Assembly: GCA_031261945.1 (NCBI GenBank)
Contig: JAISIQ010000004.1
Span: 1-6,587 of the forward strand
Length of the DNA stretch: 6,587 nt
Reading direction: 5' to 3'
Source of the DNA: Methanobrevibacter sp.
GTDB lineage: Archaea > Methanobacteriota > Methanobacteria > Methanobacteriales > Methanobacteriaceae
The notes under the pieces are model-generated. The model saw nothing but the letters and a program-made list of their open reading frames with translations. It was not told the DNA's origin and ran no database searches. Numbering within the stretch: position 1 is the first letter of the stretch; the number at the start of each line of letters is the position of its first letter. Position numbers and translations under genes: made by a program. Below, one piece after another: positions 1-5,542 of the stretch.

Positions 1-1110
1 CCACGTGTTAGATCGAGATTTGAGAGAAAATTAAAATCAAATATAAAATCTGCATTTGACTCAGAGATTAAAATAAGCCAAGGGAGAGTTTATATTTTTC
101 CTAAAGACTTTGATGATGCATACGATAAACTAAAAAGAATATTTGGAATAGTTTCTTTCTCCCCAGTTATTTCCACTCTCAGTAATCTAAAAGATATTGA
201 AGTTGCATTATCAGAATATATTGATAACTTAGCTGATGAAGACTTAATTGATTCCAATATTCCTTTTGCTATTAGATGTAGACGTGTTGGTAATCATGAT
301 TTTTCTTCTCAAGAATTAGCTGCTTTTGCAGGAGGAATTGTAATTAAAAAGTTAGATTGCCCTGTAAATTTATCAAATCCTGAAATTGAGATATTTATCG
401 AAGTTAGAGATAATAAAACTTATATATTTCATGAAAATATAAAAGGCCCTGGAGGTTTACCACTTGGAACACAAGGCAGGCTTATTGCTCTAATATCAAG
501 TGGAATAGACTCCCCAGTAGCTGCATATTTAATGATGAAAAGAGGTTGTTCTATAACTGCAATTCATTTTGATAATGATCCTTTTGCAGGTCCTAAAGTT
601 ACTGAAAATTTTGAAAGTTTAATAAATAAATTAAATGATTACTCATATGGATCTCCAATAGAAACTAAAATTGTTAAATATGGTAATTATTTGAAAAAGT
701 GTAAGGAAAATGCTCCTGAAAAGCTTACATGTGTTTTATGTAAATCTGGAATGTATAAGGTAGCTAGTGATGTAGCTAAAAATGAAAATGCTCTTGGTAT
801 TGTTGATGGAAGTAGTGTAGGACAAGTTGCATCTCAAACCCTACATAATATATTAGCTACACGTGATGGAGCAGAGTTTCCTATATTAAGTCCCCTCATA
901 GGATTAGATAAAGTGGAAATACAAAAAATATCTAGAAAAATAGGAACATTAACTATATCAGAAATAGATGATGGTGGATGTTCTGCTGTTCCCAATTATC
1001 CTGAAACTAAAGCTGAAATTAGTAGAGTTCATGAAGCTATAGAATCAATAGATCAAGACAAAGAAATTGAGAATATTATTAATGAAATTTATCGAAAATT
1101 TAAAGAATAG
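1..1110 (+). CDS. thiI: tRNA 4-thiouridine synthetase ThiI (5'-truncated)
   Basis: ThiI adenylates U8 of tRNA and replaces its oxygen with sulfur to make 4-thiouridine; it acts in the cytoplasm. The frame is open from base 1 and encodes 369 residues. It begins in PRVRSRFERKL, the region just after the usual N-terminal YGEIGLK, so only about 15-20 residues are missing. An ATG at 532 is internal and is not the start. Residues 1 to about 160 are the ferredoxin-like/THUMP part. The PP-loop ATP-binding motif SSGIDSP lies at 166-172. A CVLC motif (C244, C247) matches the CxxC known to be essential in methanogen ThiI, and C327 (DDGGCSAVPNYPETKA) sits where E. coli ThiI has C344. There is no C-terminal rhodanese domain, as usual in methanogens, so the sulfur donor must differ from the bacterial relay. 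The protein is intact apart from the window edge. Confidence 0.95.
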   Translation, partial: PRVRSRFERKLKSNIKSAFDSEIKISQGRVYIFPKDFDDAYDKLKRIFGIVSFSPVISTLSNLKDIEVALSEYIDNLADEDLIDSNIPFAIRCRRVGNHDFSSQELAAFAGGIVIKKLDCPVNLSNPEIEIFIEVRDNKTYIFHENIKGPGGLPLGTQGRLIALISSGIDSPVAAYLMMKRGCSITAIHFDNDPFAGPKVTENFESLINKLNDYSYGSPIETKIVKYGNYLKKCKENAPEKLTCVLCKSGMYKVASDVAKNENALGIVDGSSVGQVASQTLHNILATRDGAEFPILSPLIGLDKVEIQKISRKIGTLTISEIDDGGCSAVPNYPETKAEISRVHEAIESIDQDKEIENIINEIYRKFKE

Positions 1111-1114
1111 TTAA

Positions 1115-1168
1115 TTAATAGCTTATTAATAGCTTATTAATAGTTTATTAATGTATTAATGTATTAAT
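1115..1168. repeat. short tandem repeats behind thiI
   Basis: Three consecutive 11-bp units (TTAATAGCTTA, twice exact, once with C to T) occupy 1115-1147. They are followed by two and a half 8-bp units (TTAATGTA) up to 1168. The 8-bp unit looks like the 11-bp unit with three bases lost. The array fills the spacer between the thiI stop and the flavoprotein gene. No hairpin or protein site is evident, and replication slippage is the simplest origin. Confidence 0.75.
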
Positions 1169-1237
1169 CTACATCTATTGATTTATGGACAAATTTATTG
1201 GTAAAAATATAATATTAAATAAAAGGAGGTTGAATTT

Positions 1238-2455
1238 ATGGTATTAGTTATTGGATCTGGAGTTGGTGGGGCTATAATTGGAATGGAACTTGCTAAAGCA
1301 AATATTCCAGTTACAATTATTGAAAAAGGACCATTTTGTCATGTGAAAGATTCTTATAAATATTATGATAGTGATAAAATTGATGATAATTTAGATCTTT
1401 CTAAAACAGTTTGTGTTGGAGGATCAAGCGTTGTAGCTGCAGGTAATGGAGTTAGACTTCTTGAAGAAGAATTGGCTAAATATGATGTAGATATATCTAA
1501 AGAACTTGATGAAGTTGAAGAATTAATTGGTGTTCATCAAATGGATGATTCTCACTTTGGTAAAGGTACAAAAAAATTTATAGAAGCAGCTAAATCTATA
1601 GGGCTTCAAGTTAGTAAAATGCCAAAATTCATTAGAGAAGAAGATTGTGTAAAATGTGGAAACTGTGCATGGGGATGTCCCAATGATGCAAAATGGTCAT
1701 CCCAAGATTTTATTAAAATAGCTATTGAAAACGGAGCTAAATTAATAGATAATATAGAAGTAACTGAAATCATTCATGAGAAAAATTCTGTTAAAGGAGT
1801 TAATATCAAGAATTCTGATGGTTCTACAAAAATCATTGAATCCGATACTATTATATTGTCTGCTGGAGCTATTGATTCAGCTATAATCTTGCAAAATTCA
1901 GGTATAAAAGCTGGTGAAAAGCTATTCGTTGATCCATTTGTTACTGTTGGTGGAATTATAAAAGATATTAATTATAATAGAGAAGTTACAATGAATGCAT
2001 TAGTCGTTGGAGGAAACTTTGTACTGGCTCCTCACTACTCAACAATACTGAATGAAAATATAGATGATAACAGTGTTAAAAAAGGAGATATTTTAAGTAT
2101 AATGGTTAAAATTCCCGATGATAATAATGGAAAAATTGTAGATGGGGAGGTTATTAAAGAAAATACTATAAAAGATGTTAGATTTATAGCTGAAGGTGCA
2201 GCAACTGCTGGAGCTATTTTAGTGAAAGCGGGAGTTGATCCAACAACAATAGTCTCTACTCATTTAAGAGGTGCCCATCCCGGAGGAACAGCCCCAATAG
2301 GAGATATTGTAGATGAAAATTTAGAAACTAAGTATAAAGGTTTATTTGTTTCAGATGCTAGTGTTATTCCTGAGGCTCCTGGAGCTCCACCAATACTAGC
2401 TATTTTAGCTTTATCTAAAAGACTTTCTAAATATTTAATTAAAAAGCAGAAATAG
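1238..2455 (+). CDS. GMC-type FAD oxidoreductase with Fe-S-like cysteine motif
   Basis: A 405-residue flavoprotein of the glucose-methanol-choline family, probably cytoplasmic, oxidising or reducing an unknown substrate. The N-terminus carries the FAD dinucleotide fold: GSGVGG at 6-11 and acidic E29 at the end of the second strand. CVGGSS near 59-64 is a second FAD-contact signature. Residues 137-148 contain C137, C140, C143 and C147-P in ferredoxin-like CxxCxxCxxxCP spacing, followed by NDAKWSS, reminiscent of the Cys-rich GAKxS segment of long-chain alcohol oxidases. The C-terminal GMC signature is clear: HPGGT with H347, then LFVSDASVIPEAPG. At the usual second catalytic position (N/H before P) it reads APP, with P384. 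It is shorter than the usual 500-550 residues, so the substrate domain is reduced. The start is set by AGGAGGT at 1224-1230, seven bases upstream. moaE follows 87 bp downstream. The family is firm; the substrate and the cluster are inference. Confidence 0.85.
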   Translation: MVLVIGSGVGGAIIGMELAKANIPVTIIEKGPFCHVKDSYKYYDSDKIDDNLDLSKTVCVGGSSVVAAGNGVRLLEEELAKYDVDISKELDEVEELIGVHQMDDSHFGKGTKKFIEAAKSIGLQVSKMPKFIREEDCVKCGNCAWGCPNDAKWSSQDFIKIAIENGAKLIDNIEVTEIIHEKNSVKGVNIKNSDGSTKIIESDTIILSAGAIDSAIILQNSGIKAGEKLFVDPFVTVGGIIKDINYNREVTMNALVVGGNFVLAPHYSTILNENIDDNSVKKGDILSIMVKIPDDNNGKIVDGEVIKENTIKDVRFIAEGAATAGAILVKAGVDPTTIVSTHLRGAHPGGTAPIGDIVDENLETKYKGLFVSDASVIPEAPGAPPILAILALSKRLSKYLIKKQK

Positions 2456-2484
2456 ATAATATATTGAATAGGAGAGGATTATAC

Positions 2485-2492
2485 TATAAATA
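2485..2492 (+). promoter_or_regulatory. candidate box A (TATA) of moaE
   Basis: TATAAATA lies 50 bases before the moaE ATG. Transcription starting about 25 bp downstream would give a leader of roughly 30 nt that includes the AAGGAG ribosome binding site at 2530-2535. This suggests moaE can be transcribed apart from the flavoprotein gene. In DNA this AT-rich, chance matches are common. Confidence 0.4.
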
Positions 2493-2542
2493 CAAAGTAA
2501 AAACGAAGAAAAACTAAAAAATTTAGATTAAGGAGAAGTACA

Positions 2543-2992
2543 ATGGTTATTAAAATAGTTGAAAAGGATGAAGAATATTATAAAATGCAAGATATTATTG
2601 ATTCTTTGAAAAAAAGTAGAAGAATTGATGAAGCAGGCGCCATATTTACCTTTGAAGGCTCTGTTAGAGGAATAGAAAAAAGAGCTGAAGGAGAAAAAAT
2701 AATCAGTAAAATCATATTAACAACCCCAGATAAAGAAAAATCCATTAAAGAACTGGAAAATATATCTGAAAGTGTAAAAATTAAATATGGAGTCTTTGAA
2801 ATAGGCATAATACATTTTATTGGAGAATTTTACACAGGAGACTCTCTATTTTTAGCTGCAGTAATTGGACCACATAGAAAAGAAACACTTGATGCATTAA
2901 AAGAAATTATTGAAAGAACTAAATATGAGATTAATTTTAAAAAAGAAGAAATATCTAATGATACAACAAAAATCATTATGGCAGGAGGTTAA
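2543..2992 (+). CDS. moaE: Molybdopterin synthase catalytic subunit MoaE
   Basis: MoaE is the large subunit of molybdopterin synthase. With the thiocarboxylated carrier MoaD it puts two sulfurs onto cyclic pyranopterin monophosphate to make molybdopterin. The protein has 149 residues, normal for the family. The hallmark GAIFTFEGSVRG is at 32-43. The active-site block is at 109-136: H111-R112 for substrate phosphate, K127, and K133/K134 in FKKEE, matching the lysines K119 and K126 of E. coli MoaE. The conserved Trp of the WKxE motif is Phe132 here, and the usual C-terminal Trp-containing tail is replaced by a tail ending MAGG. AAGGAG at 2530-2535 supports the start. No MoaD lies beside it on the same strand; the likely partner is the carrier encoded convergently at 3191-3391. 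Confidence 0.92.
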   Translation: MVIKIVEKDEEYYKMQDIIDSLKKSRRIDEAGAIFTFEGSVRGIEKRAEGEKIISKIILTTPDKEKSIKELENISESVKIKYGVFEIGIIHFIGEFYTGDSLFLAAVIGPHRKETLDALKEIIERTKYEINFKKEEISNDTTKIIMAGG

Positions 2993-3013
2993 TGTCCAAT
3001 ATAACCTTTTAAT

Positions 3014-3036
3014 TTAATCATTTAATTAATCATTTA
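3014..3036. repeat. 11-bp direct repeat
   Basis: TTAATCATTTA occurs twice, at 3014-3024 and 3026-3036, separated by one base. It lies in the 70-bp gap between the convergent ends of moaE and the tRNA-Cys gene. No function is apparent. Confidence 0.6.
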
Positions 3037-3058
3037 GTTGGAGTTTATAATCAGAATG

Positions 3059-3063
3059 AAAAA
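3059..3063 (-). terminator. oligo-T terminator of tRNA-Cys
   Basis: On the minus strand the tRNA 3' end runs straight into five T residues, the first being discriminator U73. Short T-tracts of this kind terminate archaeal stable RNA transcription. No hairpin beyond the tRNA itself is needed. Confidence 0.5.
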
Positions 3064-3134
3064 GCCAAGAGAGAGATTCGAACTCCCGTTAAATGGATTT
3101 GCAGTCCATCGCTTTGCCTCTAAGCTACCTTGGC
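3063..3134 (-). tRNA. tRNA-Cys (anticodon GCA)
   Basis: The minus strand folds into a complete 72-nt cloverleaf. The acceptor stem is GCCAAGG with UCUUGGC (one G-U pair). The D stem is GCUU/AAGC and the anticodon stem is AUGGA/UCCAU, enclosing loop CUGCAAA with anticodon GCA. There is a five-base variable loop, and the T stem GGGAG/CUCUC encloses loop UUCGAAU. The discriminator is U73, the identity base for cysteine. CCA is not encoded and must be added by the nucleotidyltransferase. There is no intron. The gene lies downstream of the sulfur-carrier gene on the same strand but has its own promoter. Confidence 0.97.
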
Positions 3135-3176
3135 GATCTAATTTATTCGTTTTAATAATATTAAAATTTTGTATTA

Positions 3177-3184
3177 TATATAAA
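3177..3184 (-). promoter_or_regulatory. box A (TATA) of tRNA-Cys
   Basis: The minus strand reads TTTATATA, the exact archaeal box A consensus. Its downstream edge lies 42 bases before the tRNA 5' end, so transcription would start near 3153-3150 and leave a leader of about 15-20 nt for RNase P. The box begins six bases after the stop codon of the upstream sulfur-carrier gene, so promoter and gene end are tightly packed. Confidence 0.7.
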
Positions 3185-3190
3185 TAATAT

Positions 3191-3391
3191 TTATCCACCA
3201 TAAACTATTTGAATTACATGGATCTCATCACTATCACATATTATAGAGTCTTCATCAGTGATTTCTCCATTTTTTTTAACAATAGTGGTTGGAGGATAAA
3301 CATCAAGTTCATTTAGAAGATCTTTTATTTTATTTTCTTTTTTAAGTTCCTTTTTTTCCTTTTTATTTTGAAATATTAATGTAAAACTCAT
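3191..3391 (-). CDS. ThiS/MoaD-like ubiquitin-fold sulfur carrier
   Basis: A 66-residue beta-grasp sulfur carrier whose C-terminal Gly65-Gly66 would be adenylated and thiocarboxylated by an E1-like enzyme. The family pattern is visible: a first strand (SFTLIFQ), a lysine/glutamate-rich hairpin (10-21), a helix with IKDLLNEL, TTIVKKNGEI at 35-44, the acidic DSDEI turn at 53-57, and a last strand HVIQIVYGG. It is as short as ThiS, yet moaE and the E1-like gene nearby make a MoaD role equally likely; an archaeal SAMP-like role in tRNA thiolation cannot be excluded. GGAG at 3402-3399 with a 7-nt spacer fixes the start. It begins 14 bases after the stop of the E1-like gene, so the two form an operon. 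C52 is the only cysteine. Confidence 0.85.
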   Translation of the reverse strand: MSFTLIFQNKKEKKELKKENKIKDLLNELDVYPPTTIVKKNGEITDEDSIICDSDEIHVIQIVYGG

Positions 3392-3405
3392 TTTAAAGCT
3401 CCATT

Positions 3406-4158
3406 TTAAAGGTCTATAATATTGAATGAGGATAAATCTAATATATTAAATGTTAAAAGTTTTGGAGAATATGTTACTTCTCCAATACCAGTTATAATTT
3501 TAAAAGCTTCAAATGCTTCTAAACAACCTACAATATTAGGAATTGGACCTATAACTGGCGGAACTCCAAAATTTAATTTTTTAATATCCTTTTTCACATC
3601 TTCACTTAAATCTTTATTTTTTGAAGGGAGTTTGAACATTTCTTCATAAGATTGTGTTTTATTAGTAAAAACACTTACTTGTCCCATTGTACCATGTATT
3701 GCACCATGAATATAAGGAATATCCAATTTTCTTGCAGCTCTACTTACTATAACACGAGTAAGTAAATTATCTAATGCATCAACAATTATATCAGAATCTT
3801 CAATAATATCTTCAACATTATCTTCATTTAATTCTTCATTGAATGCTTTAACATTAACATAAGGGTTTATATTTCTCACCCTTTCTTTAGCAGAAGAACT
3901 TTTTTCTTTAGATAATGTATCTAATCCACTGATTAATTGTCTATTTAAGTTTGATAAATCAAATACATCTTTATCAACTAAATTTATATTTCCTATACCC
4001 ATTCTAGCTAACTGCTCTATAATAGACCCACCAATTCCTCCACATCCTATAACAGCTACTTTAGCATCTTTAAATCTTGTTTGTTGACTTTTTGTCACAA
4101 TACTCATTTGACGACTAACAATTTCCCAATATCCCATTCCAATATATCTTGTTGGCAT
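3406..4158 (-). CDS. HesA/MoeB/ThiF-family E1-like adenylyltransferase
   Basis: This enzyme activates the C-terminal glycine of a ubiquitin-like sulfur carrier as an acyl-adenylate; the carrier gene follows 14 bases downstream in the same operon. The protein has 250 residues, as in MoeB. The nucleotide loop GCGGIGG is at 38-44. The ATP and Mg residues of E. coli MoeB are all found, several at identical numbers: D62, R73 in NLNRQ, K86, D130, plus R16 from YWEIVSRQ. What is missing is notable: there is no CxxC zinc pair, and no cysteine aligned with the MoeB/ThiF catalytic cysteine. The only cysteines are C39 and C212. The domain that normally holds zinc is instead a lysine/aspartate-rich loop (176-196). 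The start is supported by GTGAT at 4166-4162, complementary to the 16S tail. Whether it serves Mo cofactor, thiamine or tRNA thiolation cannot be told from sequence. Confidence 0.9.
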   Translation of the reverse strand: MPTRYIGMGYWEIVSRQMSIVTKSQQTRFKDAKVAVIGCGGIGGSIIEQLARMGIGNINLVDKDVFDLSNLNRQLISGLDTLSKEKSSSAKERVRNINPYVNVKAFNEELNEDNVEDIIEDSDIIVDALDNLLTRVIVSRAARKLDIPYIHGAIHGTMGQVSVFTNKTQSYEEMFKLPSKNKDLSEDVKKDIKKLNFGVPPVIGPIPNIVGCLEAFEAFKIITGIGEVTYSPKLLTFNILDLSSFNIIDL

Positions 4159-4179
4159 TTAATCACGTTTTATTCTTAA

Positions 4180-4263
4180 TAATATTAATATTAATACTAA
4201 TACTGATACTGATACTAATTCTAATACTGATAATAATATTGATGATAATAATTATAATAATAA
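4180..4263. repeat. hexamer microsatellite TRATAN, 14 units in register
   Basis: Fourteen consecutive hexamers fitting TRATAN (one exception each at TGATGA, TAATTC and TTATAA) run from 4180 to 4263. They include TAATAC, TAATAC, TGATAC, TGATAC at 4192-4215. The array begins 21 bp upstream of the E1-like gene start and covers its likely promoter or leader. In-frame stops exclude it from that protein. Unit number could vary between strains by slippage. Confidence 0.75.
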
Positions 4264-4324
4264 TCCAATTGAGTTTTAAAAGTTTTTAAAAGTCAATTAT
4301 TAATTTAAAAATTTCATTAACTAT

Positions 4325-4362
4325 TATATCAATTATTATATCAATTGTTTATATCAATTGTT
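4325..4362. repeat. 12/13-bp tandem repeat upstream of fdhD
   Basis: TATATCAATTGTT occurs twice exactly in tandem (4337-4349, 4350-4362), preceded by a shorter related unit, TATATCAATTAT (4325-4336). The two full units each hold the palindrome CAATTG. The units are spaced by a little over one helical turn and stop one base short of an 18-bp palindrome, so they could be stacked protein sites or slippage products. Confidence 0.7.
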
Positions 4363-4380
4363 ATATAACTATAGTTATAT
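4363..4380. promoter_or_regulatory. 18-bp perfect palindrome, possible operator of fdhD
   Basis: ATATAACTATAGTTATAT is its own reverse complement across all 18 bases. It ends two bases before the candidate TATA box of fdhD, where the BRE element and TFB would sit, which is a common position for archaeal regulators of the dimeric wHTH type. Part of the symmetry is expected by chance in AT-rich DNA, but the ACTATAGT core is not plain AT alternation. Confidence 0.4.
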
Positions 4381-4381
4381 T

Positions 4382-4389
4382 TTTATATT
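4382..4389 (+). promoter_or_regulatory. candidate box A of fdhD, apparently leaderless
   Basis: TTTATATT sits 22 bases before the fdhD ATG. The normal TATA-to-start distance of about 25 bp would place the transcript 5' end at or next to the ATG at 4412. No Shine-Dalgarno sequence precedes that ATG, in contrast to most other genes here. The combination suggests a leaderless mRNA. Confidence 0.45.
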
Positions 4390-4411
4390 ATAAAAACTTA
4401 TATGTAATATC

Positions 4412-5167
4412 ATGAAATTAACAGAAAAAATTGATGCTATAAAATTTAAAGATGGAAAAAAAGAAAAAGTTAGTGAAGAAGTTGTTTGTGATGAAACAAT
4501 TACTCTTATAATAAACAGCAAAATTACTCGTAATTTTTCAGCTATTAATGAGTCTTTAAAAGAATTTGTAATAGGTTATTTATTTGGAGAAAATATGATT
4601 AAATCATATGAAGACATTGAAAAAATAGATATATCTGAAAATATAATCAATGTTAAAATAAAAGAAAATATAAATAATAATGATGCTGTTTTATGTTCTG
4701 ATGCTAGTGGTGGTTGGAGAAGTAAAATAAAAGATGTTAATATAATTAATTCTGATTTAAAAATAGATTCTGACGAGCTTATTAAAAATATGAAAATTTT
4801 AACAGACAAAGCTAGAATTTGGAAACGAACTGGTGGAGCACATGTTGCAGGAATAGTTAGTGATGGTTTATTTATATTAAAAGAAGATGTAAGTCGTCAT
4901 GTTGCGGTAGATAAAACTATTGGTGCAGGAGTTTTAGAAAATATAAATTTTACAAACTCATATATTATCTATAGTGGAAGAATGCCTGCAGACATGGTAA
5001 TTAAATTAAACAGAGTAGGAATGCCTATGATAGTATCAAATGCTGCTCCTGCATATTCTGGATATGAAGTAGTGAGAAAAAGTAATATGACAATGGTTGG
5101 TTTTTTAAGAGAAAATCGTTTTAATGCATATGGAAATATAAATAGAATAAATTTTAATTTATCCTAA
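4412..5167 (+). CDS. fdhD: Formate dehydrogenase accessory sulfurtransferase FdhD
   Basis: FdhD binds Mo/W-bis-MGD and passes it sulfur from a cysteine desulfurase before insertion into formate dehydrogenase; in methanogens related formylmethanofuran dehydrogenases could also be clients (inference). The protein has 251 residues, a normal length. Family blocks appear in order: ESLKEFVIGYLFGENMI (47-63), the sulfur-carrying loop around C95, TGGAHVAGIV, the signature EDVSRHVAVDKTIGAG (DxGRHNAxDK in most members), YSGRMPADMVIK, IVSNAAPAYSGYEV, TMVGFLRENRFNAYG. The bacterial CGxCG loop is reduced to CSDASGG: C95 corresponds to the essential E. coli C121, while the C124 position is Ala98. RHN is RHV here. 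There is no ribosome binding site, so translation is probably leaderless. It diverges from the E1/carrier operon, and its stop codon lies in an ATCCTAAT tandem duplication (5161-5176). Confidence 0.93.
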   Translation: MKLTEKIDAIKFKDGKKEKVSEEVVCDETITLIINSKITRNFSAINESLKEFVIGYLFGENMIKSYEDIEKIDISENIINVKIKENINNNDAVLCSDASGGWRSKIKDVNIINSDLKIDSDELIKNMKILTDKARIWKRTGGAHVAGIVSDGLFILKEDVSRHVAVDKTIGAGVLENINFTNSYIIYSGRMPADMVIKLNRVGMPMIVSNAAPAYSGYEVVRKSNMTMVGFLRENRFNAYGNINRINFNLS

Positions 5168-5182
5168 TATCCTAATATCCGT

Positions 5183-5380
5183 TTATTCTAAAACAGTGCG
5201 TCTTTCTTTTAAATCATTTTCTGTTTTTCCTAAGCGATTCATAAGTTCAGATACTAAACCATCTAAAAATACGAGAGAATTTAATTCAAAAGCTTTTCCA
5301 ATCGGAGTCAATGAATTATAATTACCATTAATTTGTCTTTTAAGATAATCTTCATCATCTTCATTGACTTTTGTTCTTCT
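5183..5380 (-). pseudogene. C-terminal remnant of 6-phospho-3-hexuloisomerase-like gene
   Basis: The minus strand from 5380 to the TAA at 5185-5183 encodes 65 residues without a suitable start. The reading includes DEDYLKRQINGNYNSLTPIG, then KAFELNSLVFLDGLVSELM, then LGKTENDLKERRTVLE. This is the recognisable C-terminus of archaeal 6-phospho-3-hexuloisomerase (SIS-domain enzyme of the ribulose monophosphate pathway, hxlB/phi), where the pattern is RQ..G.Y.SLTPxGTxFEL..LxFLD..xxELM..LGKTEeDlk.RH..LE. An in-frame TAA directly precedes it and no SIS domain follows upstream, so about 120 residues are lost. T of the usual GTLFE is Lys-Ala, and RH is RR, in line with decay. It is convergent with fdhD. 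A working copy presumably lies elsewhere in the genome. Confidence 0.75.
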
Positions 5381-5386
5381 TTAACT

Positions 5387-5404
5387 AATATAGGACCCTA
5401 TATT
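5387..5404. promoter_or_regulatory. interrupted palindrome, 8-bp arms
   Basis: AATATAGG and CCTATATT flank a two-base centre (AC), giving 18 bp of dyad symmetry with GC-containing arms. It lies six bases outside the surviving open frame of the hexuloisomerase remnant. It could be a relic operator, a deletion junction, or chance. Confidence 0.35.
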
Positions 5405-5542
5405 TTATAATACCTTGCATAATTACCTTTTACCTTTGCATTGATTATCTTATCGTTAAATTTAATATAATTGCTTATAAAAATTTTTATTTAATAATAT
5501 TTTTTTTAGTTCAATAGTGGTTAAGTATTTTTTTACTAAACC
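5405..5542. other. gene-free stretch between hexuloisomerase remnant and unknown operon
   Basis: No credible reading frame is seen on either strand. The minus strand has a short open run near 5401-5460 (…INAKVKGNYARYY…) that might be further decayed coding sequence, but I cannot match it. The plus strand has T-tracts of eight at 5500-5507 and seven at 5528-5534, which could end transcripts coming through from fdhD. Confidence 0.5.

Noticed and set aside
532..1110. ThiI as a 192-residue protein starting at ATG 532
   Set aside because: The frame is open back to base 1 and encodes the THUMP part and the PP-loop upstream of 532; the ATG is internal.
2456..2542. Molybdenum-cofactor riboswitch upstream of moaE
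   Set aside because: The 87-bp spacer is AT-rich, with no extended stems, and this riboswitch class is bacterial.
2578..2808. Minus-strand open frame inside moaE
   Set aside because: Antisense shadow of a well-recognised gene, with no family features.
2992..3012. Six-codon frame (MSNITF) overlapping the moaE stop behind an AGGAGGT-like sequence
   Set aside because: Too short and followed by repeats; the SD-like string is explained by the Gly-Gly codons of moaE.
3422..3649. Plus-strand open frame antisense to the E1-like gene
   Set aside because: The opposite strand holds conserved MoeB-like sequence; this frame has no recognisable features.
4325..4362. CRISPR-like repeats
   Set aside because: The units are 12-13 bp, directly abutting and without spacers.
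4576..4809. Minus-strand open frame inside fdhD
   Set aside because: Antisense to conserved FdhD sequence; its hydrophobic composition reflects AT-rich antisense coding.
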